Below are positions 1-6,703 of a stretch of 12,281 bases of DNA, piece by piece. The notes under the pieces are model-generated. The model made no database searches. It had not been told where the DNA came from and saw only the letters and a list, made by a program, of their open reading frames with translations. The number at the start of each line of letters is the position of its first letter. Position 1 is the first letter of the stretch. Both the position numbers and the translations under genes were made by a program. The stretch is from Lachnospiraceae bacterium (lineage in GTDB: Bacteria > Bacillota_A > Clostridia > Lachnospirales > Lachnospiraceae), in NCBI GenBank assembly GCA_017614185.1, contig JAGACI010000251.1, positions 1 through 12,281 of the forward strand. The letters run 5' to 3'.

Positions 1-1
1 C

Positions 2-514
2 GGAGTGTTTTATACGAAGGCAAATCCGAATGAGGTGCAAAGCTATGTTAATGAAGTATGTGATGCTTTGGGAGTTATTCCTGCTTCAAATGTATCCAAT
101 TCTACAAATGCCCAAGTCACTATTACAGGCACAAGCATAAAGACTTTGATAGATGCATTTAAACAACTGTTGATGTTAATATGTATTTTCTCGATTTTGT
201 CGACTATACTCTTTGCTTTTATTAAAGCAAAGAGAAATAAGAAGTACTACGCTGTATTGCTTATCAATGGTTATACCAAGGGAGAACTGTTTTTGATTAT
301 GGCCGGATCGATGCTGCTGATTTTGTCTGTGAGTAATGTGGTTGGGTTAACAGTTGGTAAGATAGTTGGAAAGATGCTTGGAAGCCCTAATGCAATCAGT
401 ATTGATGCCACAGTCTTGGCTGACGCTATAATACTTAACGTTGCAGTGATAACCGCGATGATAATTGTAAAGAAGACAGAGATATGGAGGCTTTTTAAGG
501 AAATAAATGATTAG
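2..514 (+). CDS. FtsX-like ABC transporter permease, C-terminal part (5' end outside window)
   Basis: Carboxy-terminal end of an integral membrane permease of the FtsX/MacB type, presumed partner of the ATPase encoded next. The reading frame is open to the left edge; the GTG at position 5 has no visible SD and is probably internal. Counting from that GTG, there is a polar extracytoplasmic stretch (about residues 1-45), then three hydrophobic segments at about 51-73, 94-118 and 135-154. The loop after the first contains a basic patch and an NGYTKGEL segment, matching the cytoplasmic coupling loop of FtsX domains. One or more N-terminal helices and the rest of the extracytoplasmic domain must lie upstream. 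The stop codon overlaps the start of the ATPase gene by 8 bp, indicating translational coupling. Substrate unknown; such pairs export peptides or lipids, or transmit signals. Family assignment is fairly safe, substrate is not. Confidence 0.85.
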   Translation, partial: GVFYTKANPNEVQSYVNEVCDALGVIPASNVSNSTNAQVTITGTSIKTLIDAFKQLLMLICIFSILSTILFAFIKAKRNKKYYAVLLINGYTKGELFLIMAGSMLLILSVSNVVGLTVGKIVGKMLGSPNAISIDATVLADAIILNVAVITAMIIVKKTEIWRLFKEIND

Positions 515-1160
515 TGTAAAAAACATACATAAGACATATTATGATGGTCTAAAGCCAAACGAGGTTTTAAAAGGTATCTCTTTCGAGGTCAAGGAAGGTG
601 AAATGGTAGCACTTATGGGAAGAAGCGGAAGTGGTAAAAGTACGCTTTTAAACATTTTAGGCGGATTGCTATCGCCTGATGACGGAGAAATAGTAATTGA
701 TGGCGAGGAGATAGATTTCCGAAAGACGGATAGATTAAGACGGGAAAAAATAGGATATGTACTCCAGGATTTTGCTCTCATAAGCAGAAAGGATGTCCTA
801 AGAAATGTGTCTTTTGCCGTAAGAAGCAAAAAGTACAGGGATAAACGATATATGGCGGTCAAGGATTTGCTAAGTGACGTGGGAATGGGAGATAAGCTCT
901 ACAGCTATCCTTTCCAGTTATCAAATGGTGAAAAACAGCGTGTTGCAATCGTAAGAGCATTGGTGGATGATAAAAAAATCCTTTTGGCTGATGAGCCTAC
1001 TGGAGCTCTTGATGCGGATAACGCAGAGAGTATTATGAACATAATCAGAAGTAACGTAAAAAACAGAAACTTAACTGCATTAATTGTTACGCATGACAAG
1101 GAGATTGCAGCAAAGTGTGACCGTGTCATTAATCTTAACTATGGAGTTGTTACTTATTAG
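507..1160 (+). CDS. ABC transporter ATP-binding protein, LolD/MacB-type
   Basis: Cytoplasmic ATPase of 217 aa that would power the overlapping FtsX-like permease. All nucleotide-binding motifs are present in order: Walker A GRSGSGKST (38-46), Q-loop Gln87, signature LSNGE (138-142), Walker B ILLADE (158-163), D-loop around Asp169 and H-loop His196. Length is normal for this class (about 220-230 aa). The signature has Asn in place of the usual second Gly (LSGGE), a mild deviation. The ATG at 507 overlaps the permease stop, so the start is fixed by coupling. Gene order permease then ATPase, followed by a hairpin about 35 bp after the stop, makes this the last gene of its operon. The family is certain; substrate is not readable from sequence. 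No adjacent two-component regulator is visible inside the window, so a BceAB-like antimicrobial-peptide role is only a possibility. Confidence 0.95.
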   Translation: MISVKNIHKTYYDGLKPNEVLKGISFEVKEGEMVALMGRSGSGKSTLLNILGGLLSPDDGEIVIDGEEIDFRKTDRLRREKIGYVLQDFALISRKDVLRNVSFAVRSKKYRDKRYMAVKDLLSDVGMGDKLYSYPFQLSNGEKQRVAIVRALVDDKKILLADEPTGALDADNAESIMNIIRSNVKNRNLTALIVTHDKEIAAKCDRVINLNYGVVTY

Positions 1161-1170
1161 ATATCATATT

Positions 1171-1230
1171 TTACGATTAACATCGTAATAATAGAGGTTG
1201 CCATATTTGATGGCAACCTTTATAATATTT
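1171..1230 (+). terminator. Hairpin pair after the ABC genes; probable weak intrinsic terminator
   Basis: A small perfect inverted repeat TTACGAT/ATCGTAA (1171-1177/1182-1188, loop TAAC) is followed by a perfect 10-bp stem AGGTTGCCAT/ATGGCAACCT (1195-1204/1210-1219, 5-nt loop). The downstream stretch is T-rich but interrupted (TTTATAATATTT), so termination may be incomplete. The same bases form the spacer and -35 of a promoter, described separately. Confidence 0.7.
1198..1226 (+). promoter_or_regulatory. Sigma-70-type promoter for the EAL gene, embedded in the hairpin
   Basis: TTGCCA (1198-1203), a 17-bp spacer, then a consensus TATAAT (1221-1226). Predicted start of transcription is near 1233, giving a leader of about 48 nt before the ATG at 1281. 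The -35 lies in the left arm of the terminator-like hairpin and the right arm fills the spacer. Confidence 0.65.
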
Positions 1231-1280
1231 GTCATAACTCGTAAAAGTCGCAAACGTAAGTAATAAGAGAGAGAACAGCT

Positions 1281-3173
1281 ATGTGGGATACAAGTTTTGC
1301 ATTACCCAGTATGTTCATTATACTTATTATATTGGCGTTCTACTTTTCCTTACCTAGGCTCCCTATCAGAAAGAATCGCGCTTTCCTGCGATTAATCCTG
1401 ATTGAGACCCTGGTTATTTTGTCTGACATTGTGTCCAGTCGCATGGACAACAATTATGAATCGTTCGATCACTTTTTCCTGTGTTTTACAAATACAATAT
1501 TTTTCATGGCATTCTTTTTAAGAACTCTGGCATTCTATGAGTTTACGGAGAGTACTCTGAAACTTGGAATAAAGAAGAAAAAGCTTTTATATGTGCTTTC
1601 AAGAATGCCGATTATTCTGGCTGTTTTGCTTGCCATGACAAGCCATTTGACACATCTTATTTATTATATTGATGAAAACGGCTATCATAGCGGAGCATAC
1701 TATAATGCGCTGTATCATTGCGCGTTTTTCTATCTAGGATTATCATTCGCAATCCTTTTTGCCTTTAGAAAGAGACTTCCCAGAAGGCGAGACAGGTATG
1801 CTTTGATTCTTTTGAATCTTTTAGTTCTTGTGGGCGTTATTGTAAGGCTTGCATTCCCAAGATATCTTCTTATGGACACATTCTGTCTCATAGGAATTAT
1901 TGTCGTATATCTTTCTCTTGAGAATCCGGATTTCTATCTGGAACTTCGCGGCGCGGTTTTTAACAGCAGAGCTTTAAGAGAATTCGTTGAGGAAAATATC
2001 GATAATCTTGAGTACAAATGTATAGGTGTAACAGTCCGTCAATACTATGAGATGCGAGATATATACGGCGCATCACAGATGGATGCCGCACTTAATCTTA
2101 TGGGAAAGCACCTGGCAAACACCTGTAGTGATTGCATGGTCTTTTACACAAGGAAGGGAAGATTTGTACTTTTAGCACCACTTGATATAAGTGTTAACAA
2201 GGTGTGCGACGAAATCTATGAAAGATTCAAGAAACCATGGGAGAGTACAGAGGCAAAGGTTTACGTTAACGTTGGCTTTTCGTCTATAGACATGGCGAAT
2301 ATTCACTATCCTGTGGATATAATTATTGCAACTGTTGCAAGGGTAATAGGAAATGCAGGCGGACTGGTCGGCAGTGGTCTTTATCAGGCGTCAAGAGATG
2401 AGTTTAAGCAGACTGAAAGAGAGACTGAGATTAAGAAATGCCTTGTAAATGCTTTGGAAAATGAAAAGGTGGAAATATATCTGCAGCCGATTGTTGATTC
2501 CTTTACAGAGGAGCCTGTTGGAGCGGAAGCACTTGCAAGAATAAGGGATTCGGAGGGCAATATCATCCCTCCGGGAGAGTTTATTCATATTGCCGAGAAC
2601 AGCGGACGAATCAATGAACTTGGAGAAATCGTTTTTGAGAAGACCTGTCGCTTCATAAAAGCATGGGATATAAGGAAGATGGGACTTAAGTGGATTAATG
2701 TAAATCTCTCGCCCGTTCAGTTCCTAAGCCCTGATATCGCGGACAGATATGGAAGCATAGTTAAGAAATACGGAATTGATCCCGAGTTAATCCATTTGGA
2801 GATTACAGAGGAAGCCATTATAGATACAGACTTTATCCTGAGGCAGACACAGAGAATGGTCGAGAAGGGGTTCAGGTTTGTGCTTGATGATTACGGCACA
2901 GGTCATTCGAATCTGTCAAGGCTTAGAATGTTCCCGTTAGTAAATATCAAACTTGACAGGGGAATAGTATGGGCATACTGTGATGATCCCGATGAGGTTA
3001 CAGCCAACCTGGTTGGGTCGTTTGTAAAGATGGGTATTGATGTTACAGCCGAAGGCGTCGAAGATGAGAACATGGCGATAATGATGAAGGATATAGGGTG
3101 CAATTATCTGCAGGGGTTCTATTATTCGAAGGCGATAGCGGTTGATGAGTTTGTGGGGAAGTATGGGGGGTGA
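1281..3173 (+). CDS. Seven-helix membrane protein with degenerate GGDEF and intact EAL domain (predicted c-di-GMP phosphodiesterase)
   Basis: 630-aa membrane protein predicted to hydrolyse cyclic di-GMP. About seven hydrophobic segments lie at 8-24, 36-52, 62-86, 103-125, 143-162, 173-193 and 198-213, a 7TM sensor-like input module. Residues about 225-375 resemble a GGDEF fold, but the signature position reads RKGRF (291-295), so cyclase activity is very unlikely. The EAL domain (about 390-625) keeps the expected catalytic set: EAL at 416-418, Asn475 in NVNLSP, Glu507 in LEITE, Asp536-Asp537 in DDYGTG, Lys557 in IKLD, Glu591 and Glu594 in AEGVE, and QGFYYSK near the end. The ATG at 1281 follows a weak purine-rich site AAGAGAGAG (1266-1273). 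The gene is monocistronic, with a promoter in the preceding hairpin and convergent repeats after it. Activity is inferred from conserved residues. The ligand of the 7TM module is unknown; the dead GGDEF could be a GTP-binding regulator or a dimerisation spacer. Confidence 0.92.
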   Translation: MWDTSFALPSMFIILIILAFYFSLPRLPIRKNRAFLRLILIETLVILSDIVSSRMDNNYESFDHFFLCFTNTIFFMAFFLRTLAFYEFTESTLKLGIKKKKLLYVLSRMPIILAVLLAMTSHLTHLIYYIDENGYHSGAYYNALYHCAFFYLGLSFAILFAFRKRLPRRRDRYALILLNLLVLVGVIVRLAFPRYLLMDTFCLIGIIVVYLSLENPDFYLELRGAVFNSRALREFVEENIDNLEYKCIGVTVRQYYEMRDIYGASQMDAALNLMGKHLANTCSDCMVFYTRKGRFVLLAPLDISVNKVCDEIYERFKKPWESTEAKVYVNVGFSSIDMANIHYPVDIIIATVARVIGNAGGLVGSGLYQASRDEFKQTERETEIKKCLVNALENEKVEIYLQPIVDSFTEEPVGAEALARIRDSEGNIIPPGEFIHIAENSGRINELGEIVFEKTCRFIKAWDIRKMGLKWINVNLSPVQFLSPDIADRYGSIVKKYGIDPELIHLEITEEAIIDTDFILRQTQRMVEKGFRFVLDDYGTGHSNLSRLRMFPLVNIKLDRGIVWAYCDDPDEVTANLVGSFVKMGIDVTAEGVEDENMAIMMKDIGCNYLQGFYYSKAIAVDEFVGKYGG

Positions 3174-3176
3174 GAT

Positions 3177-3202
3177 GGTCGGCATTGAGCCGCCCACAAT
3201 TC
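3177..3202 (+). repeat. 26-bp intergenic direct repeat, copy A
   Basis: Identical to 3267-3292, exactly 90 bp away. The core CGGCATTGAGCCG (3180-3192) can form its own small hairpin (CGGC/GCCG, loop ATTGA). The copy begins 4 bp after the EAL stop codon. The intervening 32 nt (3203-3234), absent from copy B's unit, show no strong structure. Confidence 0.9.
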
Positions 3203-3234
3203 CTTACGTGATAGCAATGAAAAATGCGCCACTC

Positions 3235-3255
3235 ATAGATTGCGAAGCAATCTAT
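3235..3255. repeat. Palindromic hairpin 1 of the tandem repeat unit
   Basis: Perfect 9-bp inverted repeat ATAGATTGC/GCAATCTAT with loop GAA. It is paralogous to the hairpin at 3293-3313 and, like it, is followed by TTCA. Confidence 0.85.
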
Positions 3256-3266
3256 TTCACCACGGC

Positions 3267-3292
3267 GGTCGGCATTGAGCCGCCCACAATTC
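3267..3292 (+). repeat. 26-bp intergenic direct repeat, copy B
   Basis: Identical to 3177-3202. Here the repeat runs directly into its hairpin, without the 32-nt insert seen after copy A. Confidence 0.9.
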
Positions 3293-3313
3293 ATAGATTT
3301 CTTCGAAATCTAT
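3293..3313. repeat. Palindromic hairpin 2 of the tandem repeat unit
   Basis: Perfect 9-bp inverted repeat ATAGATTTC/GAAATCTAT with loop TTC. Compared with hairpin 1, one G-C pair of the stem is replaced by T-A on both sides, so pairing is preserved. Confidence 0.85.
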
Positions 3314-3329
3314 TTCATCGTAGGCTCTC

Positions 3330-3404
3330 GCCGTATAAAGACAAAAACAAAGAGCAATCCACAAGTAAACTTGCGATTGCTCTTTCCTTTTGTCTTTGCA
3401 CGGC
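3330..3404 (-). terminator. Long bidirectional terminator hairpin between tRNA-Thr and the EAL gene
   Basis: Nested inverted repeats: AAAGAGCAATC/GATTGCTCTTT (3349-3359/3375-3385), an inner CAAG/CTTG stem, and outer arms AAAGACAAAA/TTTTGTCTTT (3337-3346/3388-3397) plus GCCGT/ACGGC (3330-3334/3400-3404). On the minus strand the inner stem is followed by TTTGTTTTTGTCTTT, a good U-rich tail for the tRNA transcript. On the plus strand it is followed by TTTCCTTTTGTCTTT, so it can also stop readthrough from the EAL gene. Confidence 0.85.
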
Positions 3405-3414
3405 TCAATGCCGT
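3402..3414 (-). repeat. Inverted third copy of the 13-bp repeat core
   Basis: CGGCTCAATGCCG is the exact reverse complement of the core in copies A and B. It lies 6 bp downstream of the tRNA 3' end and forms the same mini-hairpin. The repeat-containing region is therefore bounded by inverted cores. Confidence 0.75.
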
Positions 3415-3420
3415 TACGTA

Positions 3421-3493
3421 AGCTGCTGACGGGAATCGGACCCGTGACCTCCGCACTACCAATGCGACGCTCTACCGACTGAGCCACAGCAGC
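3421..3493 (-). tRNA. tRNA-Thr (anticodon GGU)
   Basis: A 73-nt minus-strand cloverleaf. Acceptor arms GCTGCTG/CAGCAGC pair fully (plus-strand 3487-3493 and 3422-3428), with discriminator U at 3421. The D arm has GCTC/GAGC around AGTCGGTA. The anticodon stem TCGCA/TGCGG has one G-U pair. The anticodon loop TTGGTAG gives GGU (plus-strand 3458-3460), reading ACC and ACU threonine codons. The T stem ACGGG/CCCGT encloses loop TCCGATT. CCA is not encoded (the 3' end continues U-TAC), so it must be added by tRNA nucleotidyltransferase. Position 55 is C rather than the near-universal U. It is transcribed from its own promoter at 3524-3552 and ends in the bidirectional terminator. Confidence 0.96.
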
Positions 3494-3497
3494 ACAG

Positions 3498-3513
3498 GGT
3501 TGCTTCCGCAACC
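3498..3513 (-). other. Small hairpin in the tRNA-Thr 5' leader
   Basis: On the minus strand GGTTGC-GGAA-GCAACC forms a 6-bp stem closed by a GNRA-type tetraloop, ending 4 nt before the mature 5' end of the tRNA. It lies within the roughly 24-nt leader that RNase P would remove. Confidence 0.6.
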
Positions 3514-3523
3514 ACCGAATGCT

Positions 3524-3552
3524 ATTGTATCAAACGCATATTGCTTTGTCAA
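3524..3552 (-). promoter_or_regulatory. Strong sigma-70-type promoter for tRNA-Thr
   Basis: On the minus strand a perfect TTGACA (3552-3547), a 17-bp spacer, then TACAAT (3529-3524). The predicted start is near 3517, about 24 nt upstream of the tRNA. It lies in the gap after the 96-aa gene, where no clear terminator is seen, so readthrough from the PBP operon may also contribute. Confidence 0.85.
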
Positions 3553-3590
3553 TTAAAACAATTCGTTTAAAAGCATTAAAATTTGTCTTA

Positions 3591-3881
3591 TTACAGATAG
3601 TCATTATGACTGGGAGTAAGCAGCATATCTATCTCGTTTCGAATCTCTTCGGGCATCTCCAAAATGGCCTGGCTTACTGCATCTTTGCTTGAATTATTGA
3701 TGCAGAAGATGCAGGATTCATCACGTCTTGAGAAAAATCCACGCTTGGGCCACTTAATATAATAGGAAACGCCGTGACCTAAAAGGTAGCTTTCGAGGTG
3801 CTGTTTGGCACGACGATTGTATACCTTGCAAAGTTCGATTTCGTTGTTCACCTTGAGGGGTGTGTAAATGGTAGGTTCCAT
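3591..3881 (-). CDS. Conserved-looking hypothetical protein, 96 aa
   Basis: Product not recognised with confidence. The protein is soluble (no signal peptide or membrane segment), mixed charge, with a CxxC pair (Cys59, Cys62) after a basic segment (GFFSRRDES) and a further Cys19. Its N-terminal half looks alternating beta-alpha (a strand, a helix with EIELCKVYNRRAKQHLESYLL, then HGVSYYIKW). That layout is reminiscent of small ACT-like or DUF2007-like domains, but only weakly. The ATG at 3881 is preceded by a strong GGAGGAA (plus-strand 3887-3893) at 5-nt spacing, and the gene starts 19 bp after the PBP stop, so it is almost surely co-transcribed and translated. The CxxC could bind metal or be redox-active; this is speculation. 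It is real by SD and position, unknown in function. Confidence 0.8.
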   Translation of the reverse strand: MEPTIYTPLKVNNEIELCKVYNRRAKQHLESYLLGHGVSYYIKWPKRGFFSRRDESCIFCINNSSKDAVSQAILEMPEEIRNEIDMLLTPSHNDYL

Positions 3882-3900
3882 GCTGCTTCCTCCGGGAATT

Positions 3901-6600
3901 TTAGTTTGTGGGCTGTGCGGCAGCGGCGGCTGCAGCGGCAGCTTCTGCTGCGGCCTGCATTTCTGCGAGCTGCTGCTGAATTATAACATCGTGGTCAGGA
4001 CTTTCCATGAACTCCCAAGTATGAGGACAGTAGTGGGTTCCGATAGGAACTTCCTCGCCCGTCTCGGGATCAATCGTGGTAGTAGGTACAATATCAACCT
4101 GTTTAAGCTTTCCTGTTTCATCAACACCGGCACTTCCGGGCTGAAGAACTGCGGGCTCAACAGGAATCATCTCGATTACACCTTCAACTTTGAAAGGACA
4201 GCACTCTGTTGCAGGAAGATTACAGTATGCACAGTATTCACCTGCGTAGTGAACATCACATGTCTCTGTGGGTACCGTGCCTTCCGCAAAGTACTCTGTG
4301 ATAAGCGTTCCGTCACAAAGTCCTGGAATCGGAAGCTTACCTGATCTTGAACAAACAGTAGCCTGAACAACATCTGCGGGCTTCTCTGAGAAACCGATAT
4401 CAGGAAGATCCTGATGAACCTGTGACATAACCATGTTCCAAAGTTTCTTGTGGAGGGTCTTGTTCTCACCCTTCATGGGTTCGTTGTTATCAAAACCTTC
4501 CCAAATAGCACATGTATAGTAAGGAGTAAATCCTGCAAACCATACGTCACGGTACTCATTTGATGTACCTGTTTTACCGGCGATGGACATTCCGGGGAAC
4601 TTACAAGGATTACCTGTACCCTGGTTAACTACGTCCTTCATAGCGCTGGTAAGAAGGAATGCAGTTGATTCCTTTAATACTCTTCTTGAGGTATCGCCTG
4701 TGTTATCAAGGATAACATTTCCTTCTCTGTCGAGAACCTTGGTATAAAGCTTAGGAGCGTTATAAACACCATCGTTTGCGATAGAAGCGTAAGCTGCGGT
4801 CATCTCGTAACAGGTTACACCCTTTGTAAGACCGCCGAGTGTAAGTGACTGAACGATATCGGACTTGATTTCACCGTTTACTTCAACGTTGTCAACAAGA
4901 GTAGTGAAACCGAAGTTAAGAAGATAATCATATCCAAGCTGGGGAGTGATTACCGTAAGGTTCTTAACCGCAACAATGTTGACCGAGTTCTGAATACCGA
5001 CTCTGACAGATGTAAGTCCGTTAAAGGACATATCGTAGTTATTAACAGGTGTTCCGTCGTTATAGTTAAACGGAGCATCGTTTCTTACTGTTGCAAGTGT
5101 AAGAAGTCCTGTATCAATACCGGGTGCATAGGTTGCAAGAACCTTGAATGTTGAACCGGGTGAACGGGTGGAAGAAGTAGCTCTGTTAAGAGTACGGCTT
5201 CCTTCTTTCTTACCTCGACCGCCGACCATTGCAAGTACGTAACCGGTCTTCTGATCCATGAGAACCATGCTTATCTGGGGCTGAGGAGTAACTGAAATTC
5301 TCTCTGCCTCGAAATCACCGCCTGTTTCGGCAAGCATTAAGTCTTTGTACTCTGCCGCAAGTGCTTCGGCTTCCTCTTTTGAAGGGAAGAGCATGTCGAA
5401 GTTACGGTCAACGTTTTCTTTGTAATACTTCTGAAGCATCTCGTTACTGTAGTTCTGAGTTGTTCCGTCAGGAAGAGTAATCGAGAGCTGATATGACAAA
5501 AGCCATTGAGTATTGTCAGGATAGTTCTCCTCGTTTGTGAGAACGTCATCCATGATTTTCTGAATACCTGAATCCTGGGTTGAATATACTCTCAAACCGC
5601 CGCTGTAAAGGAGAGACCATGCGGTGTTCTCACTGTAACCTGCATTAAGTAAATCCTTGTAAAGCTGGTCTGTAAGCGCATCTACAAAGTAGGTTGTAGT
5701 CTCGCTCTTTTCAACTATCTGGTTGGCTGCCTGAATACGAGAGTATACGTCATCATCACAGGCTGCCTTGTATTCGTCTTCGCTGATATAACCTTCGGAA
5801 AGCATTGCCTTAAGTACATCCTTACGACGCTTGTCATTCTCCTCGGGATGCGAGATGGGATTGTACTTTGAAGGGTTCTTGGTGATACCTGCGATACAAG
5901 CACACTCGGATATGGTTAATTCCGTTACATCCTTATTAAAATATCTTTGAGCCGCAGCCTGAACACCAAGTGTTCTCTGGCCGAGGTTGATTGTATTAAG
6001 GTATCTTAAAAGGATTTCGTCCTTACTAAGCATCTTTGTGATTTCAAGGGCCAAGTACTGCTCCTGAATCTTACGCTTAATCTGATCTGAGAGACCATCC
6101 TCCTCCATCCAGCCGGTGAACACAGTGTTCTTAAGAAGCTGCTGTGTGATGGTGGAAGCACCCTGTTTGGTTTTAAATCCTGAGGCTACGAACTTATAAC
6201 CTGCACGGATGATACCGGAGATATCAATACCGTTGTGCTCGTAGAAGTTCTTATCCTCGATTGCGATAAACGCATGCTTGATGTTGTCTGTAACCTTGTC
6301 CTGACTGATGGGGATACGGTTGGAGTTCTCTGATACGAGCTTCGCAATCTGATTGCCCTCTGAGTCATAGACAAATGTGGAATATCCACTGGGAGCAACA
6401 TCATTGGGGTCCGGTACGGGAGCTACATCTAGAACCGCTTTAAACATTCCGATTCCGGCTGCTGCGCCCATAACGCCCAAGCCAATGATGGCTATAATCA
6501 ATAATTCTACTGCAAAGAGTCCGAATTTATTTCCCCAACGGGGACCGACAGCCTGAAGTCTTGCCTGTCTCTTCTTGACTCCTCTTTTTCCATAATTCAA
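3901..6600 (-). CDS. Class A penicillin-binding protein (PBP1A-type bifunctional glycosyltransferase/transpeptidase)
   Basis: Membrane-anchored enzyme that polymerises glycan strands and cross-links peptidoglycan outside the cell. Residues are counted from the TTG at 6600 (899 aa). A short basic cytoplasmic tail precedes a transmembrane helix at about 27-50. The GT51 domain follows: catalytic Glu115 in EDKNFYEH, QGASTITQQ (146-154), RKIQEQYLA and ILLRYLNTINLG, and GVQAAAQRYF. The transpeptidase domain has serine motif STFK (Ser483, Lys486), SVN (539-541) and KTGT (676-679). The C-terminus has a Cys-rich segment (spacing C-x8-C-x2-C-x6-CC at 781-801) and ends in a Gln/Ala tail with nine consecutive Ala. 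An alternative GTG start at 6609 is in frame, but it falls inside the SD AGAGGTG. That SD sits 6 nt from the TTG, so TTG is preferred. First gene of an operon with the 96-aa protein. Function is secure; the start is likely. Confidence 0.95.
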   Translation of the reverse strand: MNYGKRGVKKRQARLQAVGPRWGNKFGLFAVELLIIAIIGLGVMGAAAGIGMFKAVLDVAPVPDPNDVAPSGYSTFVYDSEGNQIAKLVSENSNRIPISQDKVTDNIKHAFIAIEDKNFYEHNGIDISGIIRAGYKFVASGFKTKQGASTITQQLLKNTVFTGWMEEDGLSDQIKRKIQEQYLALEITKMLSKDEILLRYLNTINLGQRTLGVQAAAQRYFNKDVTELTISECACIAGITKNPSKYNPISHPEENDKRRKDVLKAMLSEGYISEDEYKAACDDDVYSRIQAANQIVEKSETTTYFVDALTDQLYKDLLNAGYSENTAWSLLYSGGLRVYSTQDSGIQKIMDDVLTNEENYPDNTQWLLSYQLSITLPDGTTQNYSNEMLQKYYKENVDRNFDMLFPSKEEAEALAAEYKDLMLAETGGDFEAERISVTPQPQISMVLMDQKTGYVLAMVGGRGKKEGSRTLNRATSSTRSPGSTFKVLATYAPGIDTGLLTLATVRNDAPFNYNDGTPVNNYDMSFNGLTSVRVGIQNSVNIVAVKNLTVITPQLGYDYLLNFGFTTLVDNVEVNGEIKSDIVQSLTLGGLTKGVTCYEMTAAYASIANDGVYNAPKLYTKVLDREGNVILDNTGDTSRRVLKESTAFLLTSAMKDVVNQGTGNPCKFPGMSIAGKTGTSNEYRDVWFAGFTPYYTCAIWEGFDNNEPMKGENKTLHKKLWNMVMSQVHQDLPDIGFSEKPADVVQATVCSRSGKLPIPGLCDGTLITEYFAEGTVPTETCDVHYAGEYCAYCNLPATECCPFKVEGVIEMIPVEPAVLQPGSAGVDETGKLKQVDIVPTTTIDPETGEEVPIGTHYCPHTWEFMESPDHDVIIQQQLAEMQAAAEAAAAAAAAAQPTN

Positions 6601-6637
6601 AACATTCACCTCTTTAAAACATAACTATACGAAGTAC

Positions 6638-6666
6638 ATTATATCAAAACATTTCCATTTTATAAA
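6638..6666 (-). promoter_or_regulatory. Extended -10 promoter for the PBP operon
   Basis: On the minus strand TTTATA (6666-6661), a 17-bp spacer, then TATAAT (6643-6638) preceded by TGA, i.e. an extended -10 (TGnTATAAT). The predicted start is near 6631, about 30 nt before the TTG start codon. It lies back-to-back with the yigZ promoter. Confidence 0.75.
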
Positions 6667-6703
6667 GAATTTTGCGGAATCTTAATGAAAGATTAATAGA
6701 TTA

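Noticed and set aside
3177..3292. Two 26-bp repeats as a minimal CRISPR array
   Set aside because: Only two direct copies separated by 64 bp that includes a palindrome present in both units, and no cas genes nearby. The structure fits an intergenic repeat element.
3142..3511. Open frames on both strands across the repeat, terminator and tRNA region
   Set aside because: They lie on palindromes, the terminator and the tRNA, have no SD, and their translations merely reflect the repeats (for example duplicated CGRLNAD).
3868..4344. 158-aa plus-strand frame opposite the PBP C-terminus
   Set aside because: Cys/Leu/Gly-rich shadow of the Ala-rich and Cys-rich PBP tail, with no SD or recognisable domain.
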